This document shows, one piece after another, positions 50,143 through 60,598 of a stretch of DNA of 64,000 bases. The translations under genes and the position numbers were made by a program. The notes beneath the pieces are model-generated. The model was not told the DNA's origin and did no database searches. It saw nothing but the letters and a program-made list of their open reading frames with translations. The first letter of the stretch is position 1; every line of letters starts with the position of its first letter. Source of the DNA: Tetramitus jugosus (lineage: Eukaryota; Heterolobosea; Eutetramitea; Acrasida; Vahlkampfiidae). The DNA is taken from contig OW569353.1 in assembly GCA_937625935.1 (NCBI GenBank), positions 548,121 to 612,120 on the forward strand, read 5' to 3'.

Positions 50143-51303
50143 TTAGTCGTGGAAAATACCGATGGCACCTTCGTCCATTGCCTCTCTCAGTTTGGCAAGT
50201 CGTGCTTGATACTCCAAGTTACCCTTTTCTTTCATGTATGCGTTTTCTGCATCCTGGAGTGCCTCTGCATACTGTCTCTTGTGCAATAATACAATTGATC
50301 TGTAGTGATAAGCCATGGCGTTGTTTGGATTCAAGTCGATAATCATGTTGTAATCCTTGAGAGCAGCGTCATATTGACCCAGTTTCGTATGTGCCATTCC
50401 TCGGTTCACAAGTGACTCAATGTCCTTTGAATCCAATTGTAGTGCCCGAGTAAAATCAGCCACTGCTCTCTTATAGTTCTCCCTAGATAAATGGCACATT
50501 CCTCGAGAGAAAAATGCGATAGATTCATTGCATCCGTTGAATATTGCGTTTGTAAAGTCCAACATGGCCCGATCAAAGTCCCGAATCTGTATGTGAGCCA
50601 ATCCTCTGTTGAACCAGCCTGATGGATCATTGCCATTGATTTCAATTGCCCGTGAGAAGCATTGAATGGCGCCTTCGACCTTCCTACTGCAAATCAATTC
50701 GACACCACGGTTCATGTGATCATTGTATGAGACGAGTCGAGTCGTTGTTGTTGTTCTATTATTATTACTGTTGTTACTGTTGCTGTTGTTGCAAGAGCCA
50801 TTCATTGGATCATCATCTTGATCATTGGGCTCCAACAGGAAGGAAACCGTCTTTGTTTCTTGACTCTTCGTTTGTAGTTCCATGCCATTGCCCAGTGGTT
50901 GTTGCTGGTGATGTTGAGATGGTTTTCTTGGTGGAGGTGCAACATAATCATCACCCAACAATTTTCTATTCAACTCCTCTATTGTCATCCTATTCTTATT
51001 GACGGTGCGAGTTGGCGTCATTGATCCACTACCACCCACACCATTGAATGGTGAACTGGTGGAAGAAACTTTTTGAGGGAGAGGTGTCAGTAGCACGGCT
51101 CTAGCGAGAGGAGCATCTCCACTTTGTCCATCCGATGATTTTGGAATGTGGACACTCAGGTCGGGTTTTGGCCTCTTGCGCAAATTGAGAGAGGAAGCCG
51201 ATGTTTTGAGGCCTCCTGCTCTGCCCCTTGAGAGTTCAGATGTCGTCATTGACGATAGCGTAGGAGTCGATGCTGACTTGTACATGGCCCAATCTCGTTT
51301 CAT
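50143..51303 (-). CDS. Tetratricopeptide repeat (TPR) protein
   Basis: The C-terminal 190 residues of this 386-residue protein contain five consecutive TPR units. Examples are GWFNRGLAHIQIRDFDRAML, AFFSRGMCHLSRENYKRAVA, LVNRGMAHTKLGQYDAALKD and AYHYRSIVLLHKRQYAEALQ, each with the Gly/Ala-small residue spacing of the motif. The N-terminal half is Ser/Pro/Gln/Asn-rich and disordered, including an Asn run near residue 175. TPRs mediate protein binding and occur in chaperone adaptors and in cilia or signalling scaffolds. There is no further catalytic domain, so the partner cannot be named. Start is the complement of 51301-51303. Confidence 0.8.
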   Translation of the reverse strand: MKRDWAMYKSASTPTLSSMTTSELSRGRAGGLKTSASSLNLRKRPKPDLSVHIPKSSDGQSGDAPLARAVLLTPLPQKVSSTSSPFNGVGGSGSMTPTRTVNKNRMTIEELNRKLLGDDYVAPPPRKPSQHHQQQPLGNGMELQTKSQETKTVSFLLEPNDQDDDPMNGSCNNSNSNNSNNNRTTTTTRLVSYNDHMNRGVELICSRKVEGAIQCFSRAIEINGNDPSGWFNRGLAHIQIRDFDRAMLDFTNAIFNGCNESIAFFSRGMCHLSRENYKRAVADFTRALQLDSKDIESLVNRGMAHTKLGQYDAALKDYNMIIDLNPNNAMAYHYRSIVLLHKRQYAEALQDAENAYMKEKGNLEYQARLAKLREAMDEGAIGIFHD

Positions 51304-51867
51304 ACAAAAAAAAATTGAATAATATTGTGCGTTTGTGTGCGCAGCTTGTCACGATTCGGTTCTTGTAGTTGTTGTTTTGTTTTTTTGGAGTCGTTGTTTG
51401 GATGGAATTTTTGTGATACGGGCATCATTGGATTTTGATTGGATCCAGTTCTGTGACTCCGCGAAGCGAATGCGGGGTATGCTCTCAAAGGACTTGTTTT
51501 ATTCCGCTGCTGGTTGGTAAAAAAACCCGAAAGAAAAAGGAATGATATCCTCATGATGTTCGCTTAACGACCATTTGACGAAGGTTTTATGACTCGATTC
51601 TTTTCATTTAGTTCAGTTTTTGGGTCATTATTGGGAGGGCAAGTGGGATCGAAGCATACACAGACAATGTCGCCCATTGAGAAAGGCAAACAGTTGGTCA
51701 GCAAGGTGGTACAGCTTGGTCACTTGCGAGAGCACGGGTCTCAACACTCGCTTCAGCTGCTTTTGCTTCAAACAATGACAAACAGTGGAGCAATAAAGAC
51801 TTGGGGTCCATTGTCAACGAGAGCAGGTCGCTTGCAACGCTTCCATTATTTTTTTTCAGCTGTAAAG

Positions 51868-54602
51868 ATGAATCAAACGGGGTTGGGTTTCTGTCTAGTC
51901 CCTTGTTCATCATTTTATTATTGCTGTTGTTTCATGTCGTCAATCATGTACGTGCAGAAGTTGAACGAAAAAGAATTGCATCCTCTGTTGTTTACTCGTG
52001 GGATAAACGGGTTGCGACATCTGGAATCACCCTCCTGAAGCAACGCCTACCGATTGGGTCAGTTCATTTTTTCACAAGGTCAATATCACATTGATCTCTG
52101 CAGGACAATCTCACTCTGTTGCAGTTGGCCGACAGGAAGATGAACATGGGGAAGTAATTTATGCATGGGGAAGTTTACAGGGTAATATTGTTACTCAGAT
52201 TGCTGTTGGATATTTGTACACAGTCATGTTAACGAATGATTCAAAGATTTATAGCTGGGGTTCAAATAGGTTTGGCCAATTGGGTAGCGGTTCTTATCAA
52301 GATGAACTGGTACCAGTTGCAGTTAAAATGAGTGGTGAGTTATCTGAAAAAACTGCGGTGCAAATTGCAGCTGGAGGATATCACACGGGACGAGGAATTC
52401 AAAAATTTTTCCCGTGATGGTTGACAAAAGTGGAAATTTGAATGAAAAGATCAATACACAAGTCACGTTAGGTTCCCTCTTTGTATTAGCAAGGTCTGAG
52501 GATGGAATGCTGTATTCATGGGGATCGAATACATACGGACAGATTGGTGATGGTTCATATCAAACGAGACGTCAACCTGTGGCTGTTTTCATGGATGGTG
52601 TGTTGAGCGGTAAGACAATTACAACAGGTTCTGCAGGAAGGTTTCATGTTGTCGCTCTTGCAAATGATACCATGATGTACGCTTGGGGATTAAATATTGG
52701 GGGTAGATTGGGAGATGGATCGGCGATAAATCGTAAGAAGCCTGTTTCAGTTGTCATGAAGGGAGATTTGAAGAGAAAGAGAGTAGTACAAATTGCAACA
52801 GGTGATGTTCACACAGTCGCATTGACGAGTGATGGGACACTCTTTTCTTGGGGCTTCAACAGGTGTGGTATGAATGGGAATGAAACCCTAAGACCTGATG
52901 CTGTGAGCATGGGTGGAACATTGAAAGACAAAAATATTACATTTATTACGGCAGGAGAATATCACACAACGATTTTAACAAGAGATGGTCATATTTATTC
53001 TTGGGGTTTGACAGATTATGGTGCTCCTTTCTCCGTTGACGATGTACCTGTCCGAGTGAGTATGAATGGGTTGTTAAACGAAGAGACCGTATCTCAATTT
53101 ATCGTGAATGATTTTGATATGCTTGCTTTGACCAATGGTGGAAAGTTAGGTTATTGGAATATGCAGAGTAACTATTCCACGTGGGTCAACATGAAAAATG
53201 TTGATTCTGAACAAACCTTAACTAGCTTTTTCATTGGTGCAAATACAATGGGATTCCTTGGAGTCATATGTGAGCAAGGGTATTTTGGTAAAGAGTGTAA
53301 TCTTTTCAACTGCTATGACATAGAACGCGAGGATGAAACAAGGGTCTGCTCTGGAAATGGAGTGTGTGTTGATTTCAATAAGTGTGAATGCAATGAAGGA
53401 TTCACCGGACTGAATTGTTCCTATCCTATTTGTCATGGATACTCAAGCGTAGACACAAAAGTTTGTTCATCACATGGAACCTGTCGAAGTCCCAATAAGT
53501 GTTTTTGTGAACATGGATATCATGGTGACACATGCGCCTCTAATCTGAAACTCCTATGGATATTAGTGATCTTTGGAGTGCTTTTGGGTGTGTCTCTTGT
53601 TGTTTCCACTATTGTGATTGGAGTATTGATCAGAAGAAGAAGAAGAGATGAAAGAGTGAAATCAGAATTGCGTGCATGTTTATTGGAGTAGATGAGCGAT
53701 TATGAAGTTACTTCATTTGAAAGAGGAAATATTTTCATTGATATGAGAGATATTAAATTGATCAGTTGTATCTCGGAAGGAGCATTTGGTGTTGTATTCA
53801 AAGGAGAGTGAAAAAGTAACGCCGTGGCTGTGAAAAAGATGAAAGTATCGGATGATGAATCTTTTGTCAAAGAAGTTTCAATTCTTCAGAGGTTGCGTCA
53901 TCCAAACATTCTCTACTTATATGGATATTCTTCTAATGATAATGGAGACATATTTTTGATAACGGAATTCGCTGTGAATGGGAGTTTGGACAAAGTGTTT
54001 CATTCAAGCAATGTCACTCTCAAACCTTTTGATCAGAAGATGAATATCTTATGTCAGATTGCAGATACAATGGCTTATTTGCATGAAGTCCTCGAATTGT
54101 TCACAGAGACTTGAAGCCACAGAATATTTTGTTGGATGAGAATTATCATGTCAGAATATGTGACTTTGGTTTGAGTAAGAGCACCGATACTTCTTTTACA
54201 ATCGGGAGATCCTATGGAACAATTGAGTACTGTGCTCCAGAACTTTTGGCACATGATGAAACGTGTGACACTTACAGTTTTGGAATTATTATGCATGAAA
54301 TTTTTATCTTGGATACTCCCTATTCCCAGCATTCATACTCATCAGTATTTACGCTTGGATTGGATATTGTGAGAGGATTGAGACCACATATACCATCCAA
54401 TGACTCTCAAGCGCTTTTGGACTTCTTCTCAAAGAGTAACACAACGAACATGCCTTCGTCCGACATTCCTTGCGTTGTGCAAGATTTTTACTCCATTGCC
54501 ACACGGTGCTGGAGTGAAGATGCAACCAAGCGTCCATCATTTGAAGAAATAACAACAGAATTGGACAAAATAAAGAGGAGGAGCGAAAACAATAAAAGGT
54601 GA
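51868..54602 (+). pseudogene. Decayed receptor kinase: signal peptide, RCC1 repeats, EGF-like modules, membrane helix, TKL-type kinase
   Basis: Pieces in three frames line up in order. They are a hydrophobic leader (about 51890-51950), RCC1 blades (52091-53250, e.g. LYSWGSNTYGQIGDGSYQ), two EGF-like modules (53270-53550; CSGNGVCVDFNKCECNEGFT), one membrane helix (LLWILVIFGVLLGVSLVVST) with an Arg-rich stop-transfer, and a kinase domain (53700-54600; Gly-loop SEGAFGVVFKGE, VAVKKM, HRDLKPQN, DFGLS, APE). Lesions seen are a frame change near 52075-52090, a blade-sized gap plus frame change at about 52385-52412, in-frame TAG at 53689, TGA at 53809 where Trp is usual, and a one-base loss near 54085 in YLHE/VHRDL. 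Introns could explain one or two, not all. It is the last gene before the subtelomere. Confidence 0.8.
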
Positions 54603-55391
54603 CAAAATTTCAAGAATATCCCAATCGGGAGGTTGGGGTTTATGTCATAAGTCGAGACCCAACCCGAAGAAATTTTTCAGTACAACTTTTAATCATCTCA
54701 ACGAGCTCTACAGGATTAAAACTCGAAGAGAAGATCGCTTCCTACTGTAATTAACAGATTTTCTCTGCAACAGGATTAAAACTGCAACAGACTTTTATGA
54801 AAGATTTTTTCAGATTAACATTGGACTGTATGTTAAGAGAACTGTTCTTTTTTCAAATTTTAGACTAGAATTTTAGACCTCTTATATTCATTTGAAGCAT
54901 TAAGTCTGTTATTTCTGTCATTTTTTGTTGTTTTTTGGCAGATTGAGTTGCATTTCAGTTCAATGGATTTGTGTGTATTTTGCTTTTATAAACGTTAGGG
55001 TTCGATCCCTTGATCAAATTGTATTTAAAACTTGTGCTTAAAATAATCCAGAAGTGTGGGAGGTTTTTTCTGGTGGAGCTTAAAAGCTCCACCCAACCGA
55101 TCGTGATGAGTTCGAATCCTCAAGCGGGTAAATCCGTATAAACTAAATCCGTAGAAGAAAGGAGGTGGCAAAGGAAGGCAAGGATCTCTTCCAATTGGTG
55201 AAAGGAAGAGAAGCTCAAGGCACCGACTGGTGAAAGGCTGACGAACTCCTACTCAAGCTCACAAGCCTACAACAACAAGATGACAGTTTCTCAAATGGCA
55301 TCCATCTTGGCAGCACTTCTTGCCAGAAATGGTGCTTTTACCTCATTCTGTATTCATCACTGTTTGATGAAACAATCAGAAACAAAATTTC
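54603..55391. repeat. Subtelomeric non-coding repeat, copy A (partial, with extra segment)
   Basis: From 54625 to about 54960 it aligns with copy B (55490-55850): shared TTTATGTCATAAGTC, GAGACCCAACCC/CAGACCCAACCC, TTTTTCAGTACAACTTTTA, CATCTCAACGAGCTCTA and CAGGATTAAAACTGCAACAG in the same order. The right part (55000-55391) is unrelated and less A/T-rich. It contains a perfect 10-bp inverted repeat at 55072-55093 (GGTGGAGCTT/AAGCTCCACC) and a 49-codon open frame starting at 55279. It ends at a short TTTGGG tract. No gene is supported. Confidence 0.75.
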
Positions 55392-55505
55392 GGGTGGGTT
55401 TGGGTTTGGGACTTTATATTCGTTTCTGAACCGACAAAATATTGCCTTTTATGGAAGGGGAGTGTCTAAATATGGTTTTGGGAGGTTTTTGAGTTTGGGT
55501 TTGGG
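55392..55505. repeat. Two interstitial TTTGGG stubs flanking 83 bp
   Basis: Telomere-like stubs are at 55392-55410 (GGGTGGGTTTGGGTTTGGG) and 55494-55505 (TTTGGGTTTGGG), in the same orientation as the terminal array. They bracket the left edge of copy B. Confidence 0.75.
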
Positions 55506-56522
55506 ATTTATGTCATAAGTCCAGACCCAACCCAAAGGACTTTTTCAGTACAACTTTTACTCATCTCAACGAGCTCTAACAGGATTTAACAGGATTAAAA
55601 CTCTATCGTCTCGAAGAGACGATCGCTCCCTGCTTTAATTAACAGATTTTAACTGCAACAGGATTAAAACTGCAACAGACTTTAACGACAGATTTTTTCA
55701 TCAAACCATGAGATTAGCACTGGACTGTATGATAAGAGAACAGTTTTTTTTCAGGTTTTAGACTGAAATTTTAGACCTCTTGTATTCATTTAAAGCATTA
55801 AATACGTTATTTCATGTTGTTTTTTCGGCTGATTGAATTGCATTTCAGTACTATGACTTTTGATTCACTTGAAATTCTCTTGACCTGAAGATTTTAACCA
55901 GTTTTAGAGATAATTTGGATACGATGGAGATATTTCGTTGTAGAATGAGATGTTTTCGGTAGAATAGGCTGATGAACGAGAGATTTCATTCTTGAAAGGA
56001 ATATTTTGACATATTGGACAGGCAGAATGAGATTTAAACTTGTCAGTGCATAAGATGAGTGCGGAGTTGCAAGTTCAGATCCAATCTTCATAAAACAAGA
56101 GTAACTCTTGCTTGCTGATAAGAATTCATACCTATGAACGTAAATGACTGTGAAATGTTGCAGAAAACACTATTTTGGAGTGAGATTGGCTCTTGAGAGA
56201 ATATATTTCTATTGTTCTGATTTCCTTGAGTGCAGAGTTGAATACCCAGACCCAACCCATCATAACTGAAGAGAAATAGAAATGACTACTCATTAAAGAT
56301 ATATTGACTCACTAAATTGCCTCCAATCCTTCCAGATTTTGAGCATTGAATGACAGAATTTCTGTTTTCGACAAAGAGTAGGGAGTGAATGTCAAAAGAT
56401 GGATATAGAAATGAACTGAGAGATTTTAGCTTCCATTAATCATGTTTGATCAGATTTTAGATGATAGATCGTTTCTATTTTGAATTTGGATGAAATTTTT
56501 GATTTTTGAGAAAGAAGTTGAC
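55506..56522. repeat. Subtelomeric non-coding repeat, copy B
   Basis: A roughly 1-kb A/T-rich unit bounded by TTTGGG on both sides. Its left part matches copy A. Its right part (56232-56522) matches copy C (62922-63210) at most positions, e.g. TTTCTGTTTTCGACAAAGAG, GGAGTGAATGTCAA and TTGATCAGATTTTAGATG. A hairpin ATCGTCTC-GAA-GAGACGAT at 55605-55623 corresponds to a compensated hairpin in copy C. The left edge carries G-strand repeats followed about 25 nt later by CCCAACCCAAA, which could fold back. No open frame longer than about 65 codons is convincing. Confidence 0.78.
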
Positions 56523-56540
56523 TTGGGTTTGGGTTTGGGT
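56523..56540 (+). repeat. Interstitial TTTGGG tract at the 3' junction of retroelement copy 1
   Basis: TTGGGTTTGGGTTTGGGT lies between copy B and the retroelement. The last part (from 56532) is also present at the start of copy 2, so it may belong to the element's own 3' end. Confidence 0.8.
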
Positions 56541-56749
56541 TCAAACACTCCACTATGGGGCGCGAGAGTGGCGAGTGAGATGTTGTTGTTGTTTGTTAGT
56601 TGTGGTATATTTACGTGCAACACAGGTATTCGGGCTGGTCGCAAATCTAGTGCGGTGCCTAAACATGAGCACTCTACACCACAACTTTATTATTTATACT
56701 AAAAGTGCAGGTCAACTTGGCTGCACAAAAGTCTTGAACCTTGGAAGAT

Positions 56750-56858
56750 TGCAAATGCCCATTGGGCCGATAAAAATGGTCCGTAGGACCATTTTAATTG
56801 GCCGTTGGCGATTTGCACTGTAGTCGGAGCCGTACCCCGTACGGTTTATCCTGACTAC
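56750..56858 (-). promoter_or_regulatory. Two strong hairpins in the retroelement 3' untranslated region
   Basis: Hairpin 1 (56750-56817) pairs TGCAAATG with the opposite arm ATTTGCA and contains an inner stem around AAAATGGTCC-TAC-GGACCATTTT (minus strand). Hairpin 2 (56820-56858) has the outer stem GTAGTC/GACTAC and the inner stem CCGTAC-GGG-GTACGG. Both are repeated identically in copy 2 (61793-61901). They are good candidates for reverse-transcriptase recognition or RNA stability. Confidence 0.6.
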
Positions 56859-56870
56859 GAATCTTATGGT

Positions 56871-59800
56871 TCAGTACCACTTGTAGTCCATGCTATCAAG
56901 TTTGCGTTTCTTGATGCGAGGTGCACTCTGCATTAACGTACAACCCTTTGTATCTCTCACTCTCTTAGATACAACGGTTGTATTCACGTTGCAAGAGTCC
57001 CATGTGGACTGTGAAGGAGTTGTTTTGTGTCGTTTGGCCATTGCCGCTTCGACAGCCTCCTTTTCCCTCAAGTACCTCTTATTTTGGGTCTTGGGTGGGT
57101 TTGGGCGCAGGTGCGTTGCTGACTTCGTCAGCATCACGCACCCGCGTGATGTTTTGCGAAGTCGCAATTGCAACTGGCGTCGAATTGTTGAATAACCACT
57201 TCCCCTTTCCGAAAATGATCGGATCAGTCGTTGTGCAGCAAATGAAGTACGCTGCCAACGTCGTTTGTGGTTACCAACAACAACGTCCATCAATGTTCTT
57301 GCCATTTTCTTCTTTTCTTCTTCGTTTGGCATTTGATCACATTGTTGCACCCAAGTGTTGAATTTGGTTTTGCATGCGTGCAGAACTTCCCTAATGTTGG
57401 GAAGTCTGACATTGCAAATGACCAATTCCTTTGGCAAGTCAATCTCATTGAAGAGAGAAATGGCATTTATCAATTGTCGATAATTGATGCCACTGCCAGA
57501 GTGTAACACTTTCCAAATTGGTGGAATTTTTGGTTTGTGTTGCAAGTCCAATTTTTGTTGGTACTTGATCACTCTGGCTTGCCAGTCAATTGATTTGCAG
57601 TATCGTTCAACGAGTGCAAAGTAATTGTTCTTTTTGAACATTCGTTGAACGAAATGGTGGTCATAACCTCTTCGGATTAACCGAGAGGCAAACAATGTTC
57701 GAATTGAATCGAATTGTTTGAAGTGATCAACAAGGCGAGCATATCTTACCAACTCACCTGTGATCAGACCTTTCCTTGCTGCAAATGAAGACGCTGACTT
57801 GTACATGGAGTACATGTACTTGTTCAATGGCTTCTGGTAGACATTGAAGTGAAAGCGCCATAATGGAACTGCAAAGTTCTCATAATACTTTTCCAATTGG
57901 ATGTGCAAATCCAGGAAAACATTATTGTCTGCTTTGCAGAGTTTCAAATCCGAACCATTGTACATGTTGACAATGGTAGGTATGCACTCTTTTGTGCAAG
58001 CAATGAACAAATCGTCAATGTACCTCACTGCAATGCAGTGGGATCTGTTGACTTTGGTCAAGTGTTGCAACTCATAAGCAAGTAGCACAAGGTTGGCTAA
58101 TTCAGGCGCACAATTTGTGCCCATTGGAAGGCCAATTACTTGTTTAAAAATGCTATTGTTGAGTTCCTCACATCTAATGTATGTGCAGGTTAACACAAAA
58201 TGCAATAACAATTTCATTGCACCAATTTCTTGACTTGTCCAAGTGTTTGGTTCAAGTTGTTGCATCATTTCAAAGATGTACTCCATATTTGTTTTGATGA
58301 CGTCATGTCTCAAATTGGTGTACAATGCAGTGAAATCATAGCTGTAGGTTTGCAGCTTTGGATGTACTGTGAATTCCCACGTTGCTCCATTCTGCAAGCA
58401 CCATTTGTTGAGAACCAGTTTCGCTTCATATGAAGATGAAACAATGGGCATTACTGGTAGTAAACCCTGGTCTCGTCTTTGCTGTAGTTGAGTGATCATT
58501 AGACGGAGTCTAATGCTGAGCAGTTTGGATGCTTCAGTGTTGACCCAACTATGGCTGGCGACAATTGGTCGACCTTGGAGTTTGTCTTTGTGCACTTTTG
58601 GCAACAAATAAAACTTGGGAATGGACAATTCATTGATATCCTCAATTTGTCTTGTTTTCCGTAGGTGTTCACCCATAGATGGGTGCAAATTTGAGATCTT
58701 ATCAATGCACCAGTGTGTGAGAATCTTGATTGTTGAGACTGTGTATCTTTTGTTCTCTCTTATGCTGTACACTGGGCTTTCAAGTTGTTTCTTACATTCT
58801 TCAATGTAATTGTCTTTGTGCCAGACAGCGGTGCCCAAGTTCTTGTCTGTGTCACAAATGATCCATTCTTCATTTGTGACGAGTCTCAATAGGGCCTCAT
58901 TGTCAATGCCGTTCAGGTTTTGAACAATTGGAGCATTGTGTCTTTTTCTCCATGCTTCTTGGATCAGAGCACGAGCCGACGAATGGAGGATGTCATTGCT
59001 GACGTCAAGTTTCTTTGTTAATTGCAAAAATGATGAAAAGTCAAGTTCTTGCATGATAAAAGGGTTAATTTTCATTGATGGAATGAACTTTAGGCCTTTG
59101 TTCAACACTTGTACATCTTTAGTCTTGATAGCAGTTGGTGTGAGGTTGAAAATGATGTTTGAACTTGCAGGAACATTGCTGTTGTGCGGTTCAATGGTTT
59201 CTCCCTCCAGCAAGCACTCTTGACGCGTGACGTTGTTTTTCTTCCTTGTTGTGCTGTTGGATGCTTGATATCTTGAAGAACCAGGCCGTGGGAGTTCATA
59301 ATGAAACTCCTTGTGTTTTGGTTCCTGTTGTATGCAGGAAACCATCCTTGTTCTGACAGGTGCGGAGTTTCTTGAAAAACTCCGATTGATCAAACAACCG
59401 TCCAAATGGTGATTTGGATGTCTCCTTGGCATCCTGGTGGATGGACAGCTCATGGATTGCTGATTTGGCTTGGAATCGGTGAAAAATTGGGCATGGATTC
59501 CCCTTTCTTTTGGACCGATTTTTTTCCTCTGCTCTTGGTGGGTTGGTTGGTTTTTTTTGGCTTGTGTTTTTTCCTGTTGTACTTTTTGACGGTCTTCCCT
59601 CATTGATAGAGACCTATTGAAGCTTTCTTTTGGAAAACTGACCACGCCATTGTGTTCCTTGAGGTCACTTGTAGGTGCATGGAGGTTTCTTTTGTTCATC
59701 AAGTGTGTGCTTGTGTTTATCAATTTTGACCTTCGTCCCTCATTCCACAGGGATGTAGGAGAAATATCTTTTGATGCTAATCGCACTGTTTTAGGTTCTA

Positions 59801-60569
59801 TCCATGTAGTACTTGATGATGTATCTGTTGTCTTTCTAGTAGATCCTCTAGTGCTTTGACTGTAGTCAATTTCTAGTTTTCTCCGATATGTTTGAGTCAA
59901 CAGCTCATTCAAAATAAATCGAAATTGCGTGTTCAATGCGCCATTAGATTCAGAAGGTACGAAAGCACCTAGAATGTGTGTAAATGGCATTAATGACTTC
60001 ATTCCTTGTGTGCTGTTTCGATTGGGAAATGAAAAACTCCGATCGAGAATACAACCAATGAGGAAGTTATTTTCATGATTTTTCTTGTCATTATTAGTTA
60101 TATACTGTTTAGTAGAACACCTTTCCAGTTGGAATGACGGTTTTACCTGATGTCCTTGATGGATGGTGATCCATGATAGATTTTTTTGAGTTCCAGGACT
60201 CAACCATTCATTCAAAACATGAATTTTCTTCATTTTGTTTTGAGTTTTCATTATATCATGGTGATAAGTATTGTTAACAGTGGAATAACGAGATTTGTCT
60301 TTGTAATTCCTATCTTTCATTTGTTCGTTAAAATGACAGTCAATTAAATGTCTCAGGCCAAAAAAAAGGTTTTTTTTGGGCCTAACATTTGTGTTCGAAT
60401 GAAATTTTTCAAGGGGATTTCTTTGCGCTTGTTGTAAGCGTTGCTCCTTCACCTTGGCAGACCTGTATTCAAATTGGTTCTGGAGACCAATAACCACCAC
60501 AGGTTGGTGGTGTTTGATGGGAACGAGATGGGAATAGTGGGCAATGGAGCAAATTTTGTCCCATTTCAC
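56871..60569 (-). CDS. Retroelement ORF2: Penelope-like reverse transcriptase without visible GIY-YIG endonuclease
   Basis: The frame is open from 60692 but has no ATG near its beginning (60569 is GTG). The first ATG lies about 80 codons inside, so expression may need frameshifting from ORF1. Residues are numbered from 60569. The first ~540 are basic and variable. The RT then shows KVHK 658-661 with RPIVAS, motif A YSYDFTALYTNL (D745), motif B GLPMGTNCAPELANL (from 813) and catalytic Y850-I-D-D853. The thumb-like part follows. The last ~250 residues are basic (NHKRRWQRTSFAAQRLIRSF) and contain no GIY-YIG or zinc-finger nuclease pattern. This fits endonuclease-deficient Penelope-like RTs, relatives of telomerase RT. 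No stops or frameshifts interrupt it. Confidence 0.9.
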   Translation of the reverse strand: MKWDKICSIAHYSHLVPIKHHQPVVVIGLQNQFEYRSAKVKEQRLQQAQRNPLEKFHSNTNVRPKKNLFFGLRHLIDCHFNEQMKDRNYKDKSRYSTVNNTYHHDIMKTQNKMKKIHVLNEWLSPGTQKNLSWITIHQGHQVKPSFQLERCSTKQYITNNDKKNHENNFLIGCILDRSFSFPNRNSTQGMKSLMPFTHILGAFVPSESNGALNTQFRFILNELLTQTYRRKLEIDYSQSTRGSTRKTTDTSSSTTWIEPKTVRLASKDISPTSLWNEGRRSKLINTSTHLMNKRNLHAPTSDLKEHNGVVSFPKESFNRSLSMREDRQKVQQEKTQAKKNQPTHQEQRKKIGPKERGIHAQFFTDSKPNQQSMSCPSTRMPRRHPNHHLDGCLINRSFSRNSAPVRTRMVSCIQQEPKHKEFHYELPRPGSSRYQASNSTTRKKNNVTRQECLLEGETIEPHNSNVPASSNIIFNLTPTAIKTKDVQVLNKGLKFIPSMKINPFIMQELDFSSFLQLTKKLDVSNDILHSSARALIQEAWRKRHNAPIVQNLNGIDNEALLRLVTNEEWIICDTDKNLGTAVWHKDNYIEECKKQLESPVYSIRENKRYTVSTIKILTHWCIDKISNLHPSMGEHLRKTRQIEDINELSIPKFYLLPKVHKDKLQGRPIVASHSWVNTEASKLLSIRLRLMITQLQQRRDQGLLPVMPIVSSSYEAKLVLNKWCLQNGATWEFTVHPKLQTYSYDFTALYTNLRHDVIKTNMEYIFEMMQQLEPNTWTSQEIGAMKLLLHFVLTCTYIRCEELNNSIFKQVIGLPMGTNCAPELANLVLLAYELQHLTKVNRSHCIAVRYIDDLFIACTKECIPTIVNMYNGSDLKLCKADNNVFLDLHIQLEKYYENFAVPLWRFHFNVYQKPLNKYMYSMYKSASSFAARKGLITGELVRYARLVDHFKQFDSIRTLFASRLIRRGYDHHFVQRMFKKNNYFALVERYCKSIDWQARVIKYQQKLDLQHKPKIPPIWKVLHSGSGINYRQLINAISLFNEIDLPKELVICNVRLPNIREVLHACKTKFNTWVQQCDQMPNEEEKKKMARTLMDVVVGNHKRRWQRTSFAAQRLIRSFSERGSGYSTIRRQLQLRLRKTSRGCVMLTKSATHLRPNPPKTQNKRYLREKEAVEAAMAKRHKTTPSQSTWDSCNVNTTVVSKRVRDTKGCTLMQSAPRIKKRKLDSMDYKWY
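57118..57167 (-). other. Cluster of three hairpins inside the ORF2 coding sequence
   Basis: Three back-to-back inverted repeats: GCTGAC-TTC-GTCAGC (57118-57132), CATCACGC-ACCC-GCGTGATG (57132-57151) and TTGCG-AAGT-CGCAA (57154-57167). Copy 2 of the element breaks off at the position equivalent to 57105, just before a reverse transcriptase would meet this cluster. Confidence 0.6.
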
Positions 60570-60598
60570 CTTCTTCGTTCCTTTTTGTGTAGAATCAT

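Noticed and set aside
54990-55125. Two tRNA T-loop-like words (GGTTCGATCCC near 55001 and GTTCGAATCC near 55111)
   Set aside because: The flanking sequence does not give an acceptor stem, D arm or anticodon arm, and the second lacks a proper T stem.
56541-57180. Hammerhead ribozyme, as reported in other Penelope-like elements
   Set aside because: The hairpins do not present the CUGANGA...GAAA core in the right arrangement; a covariance search would be needed to decide.
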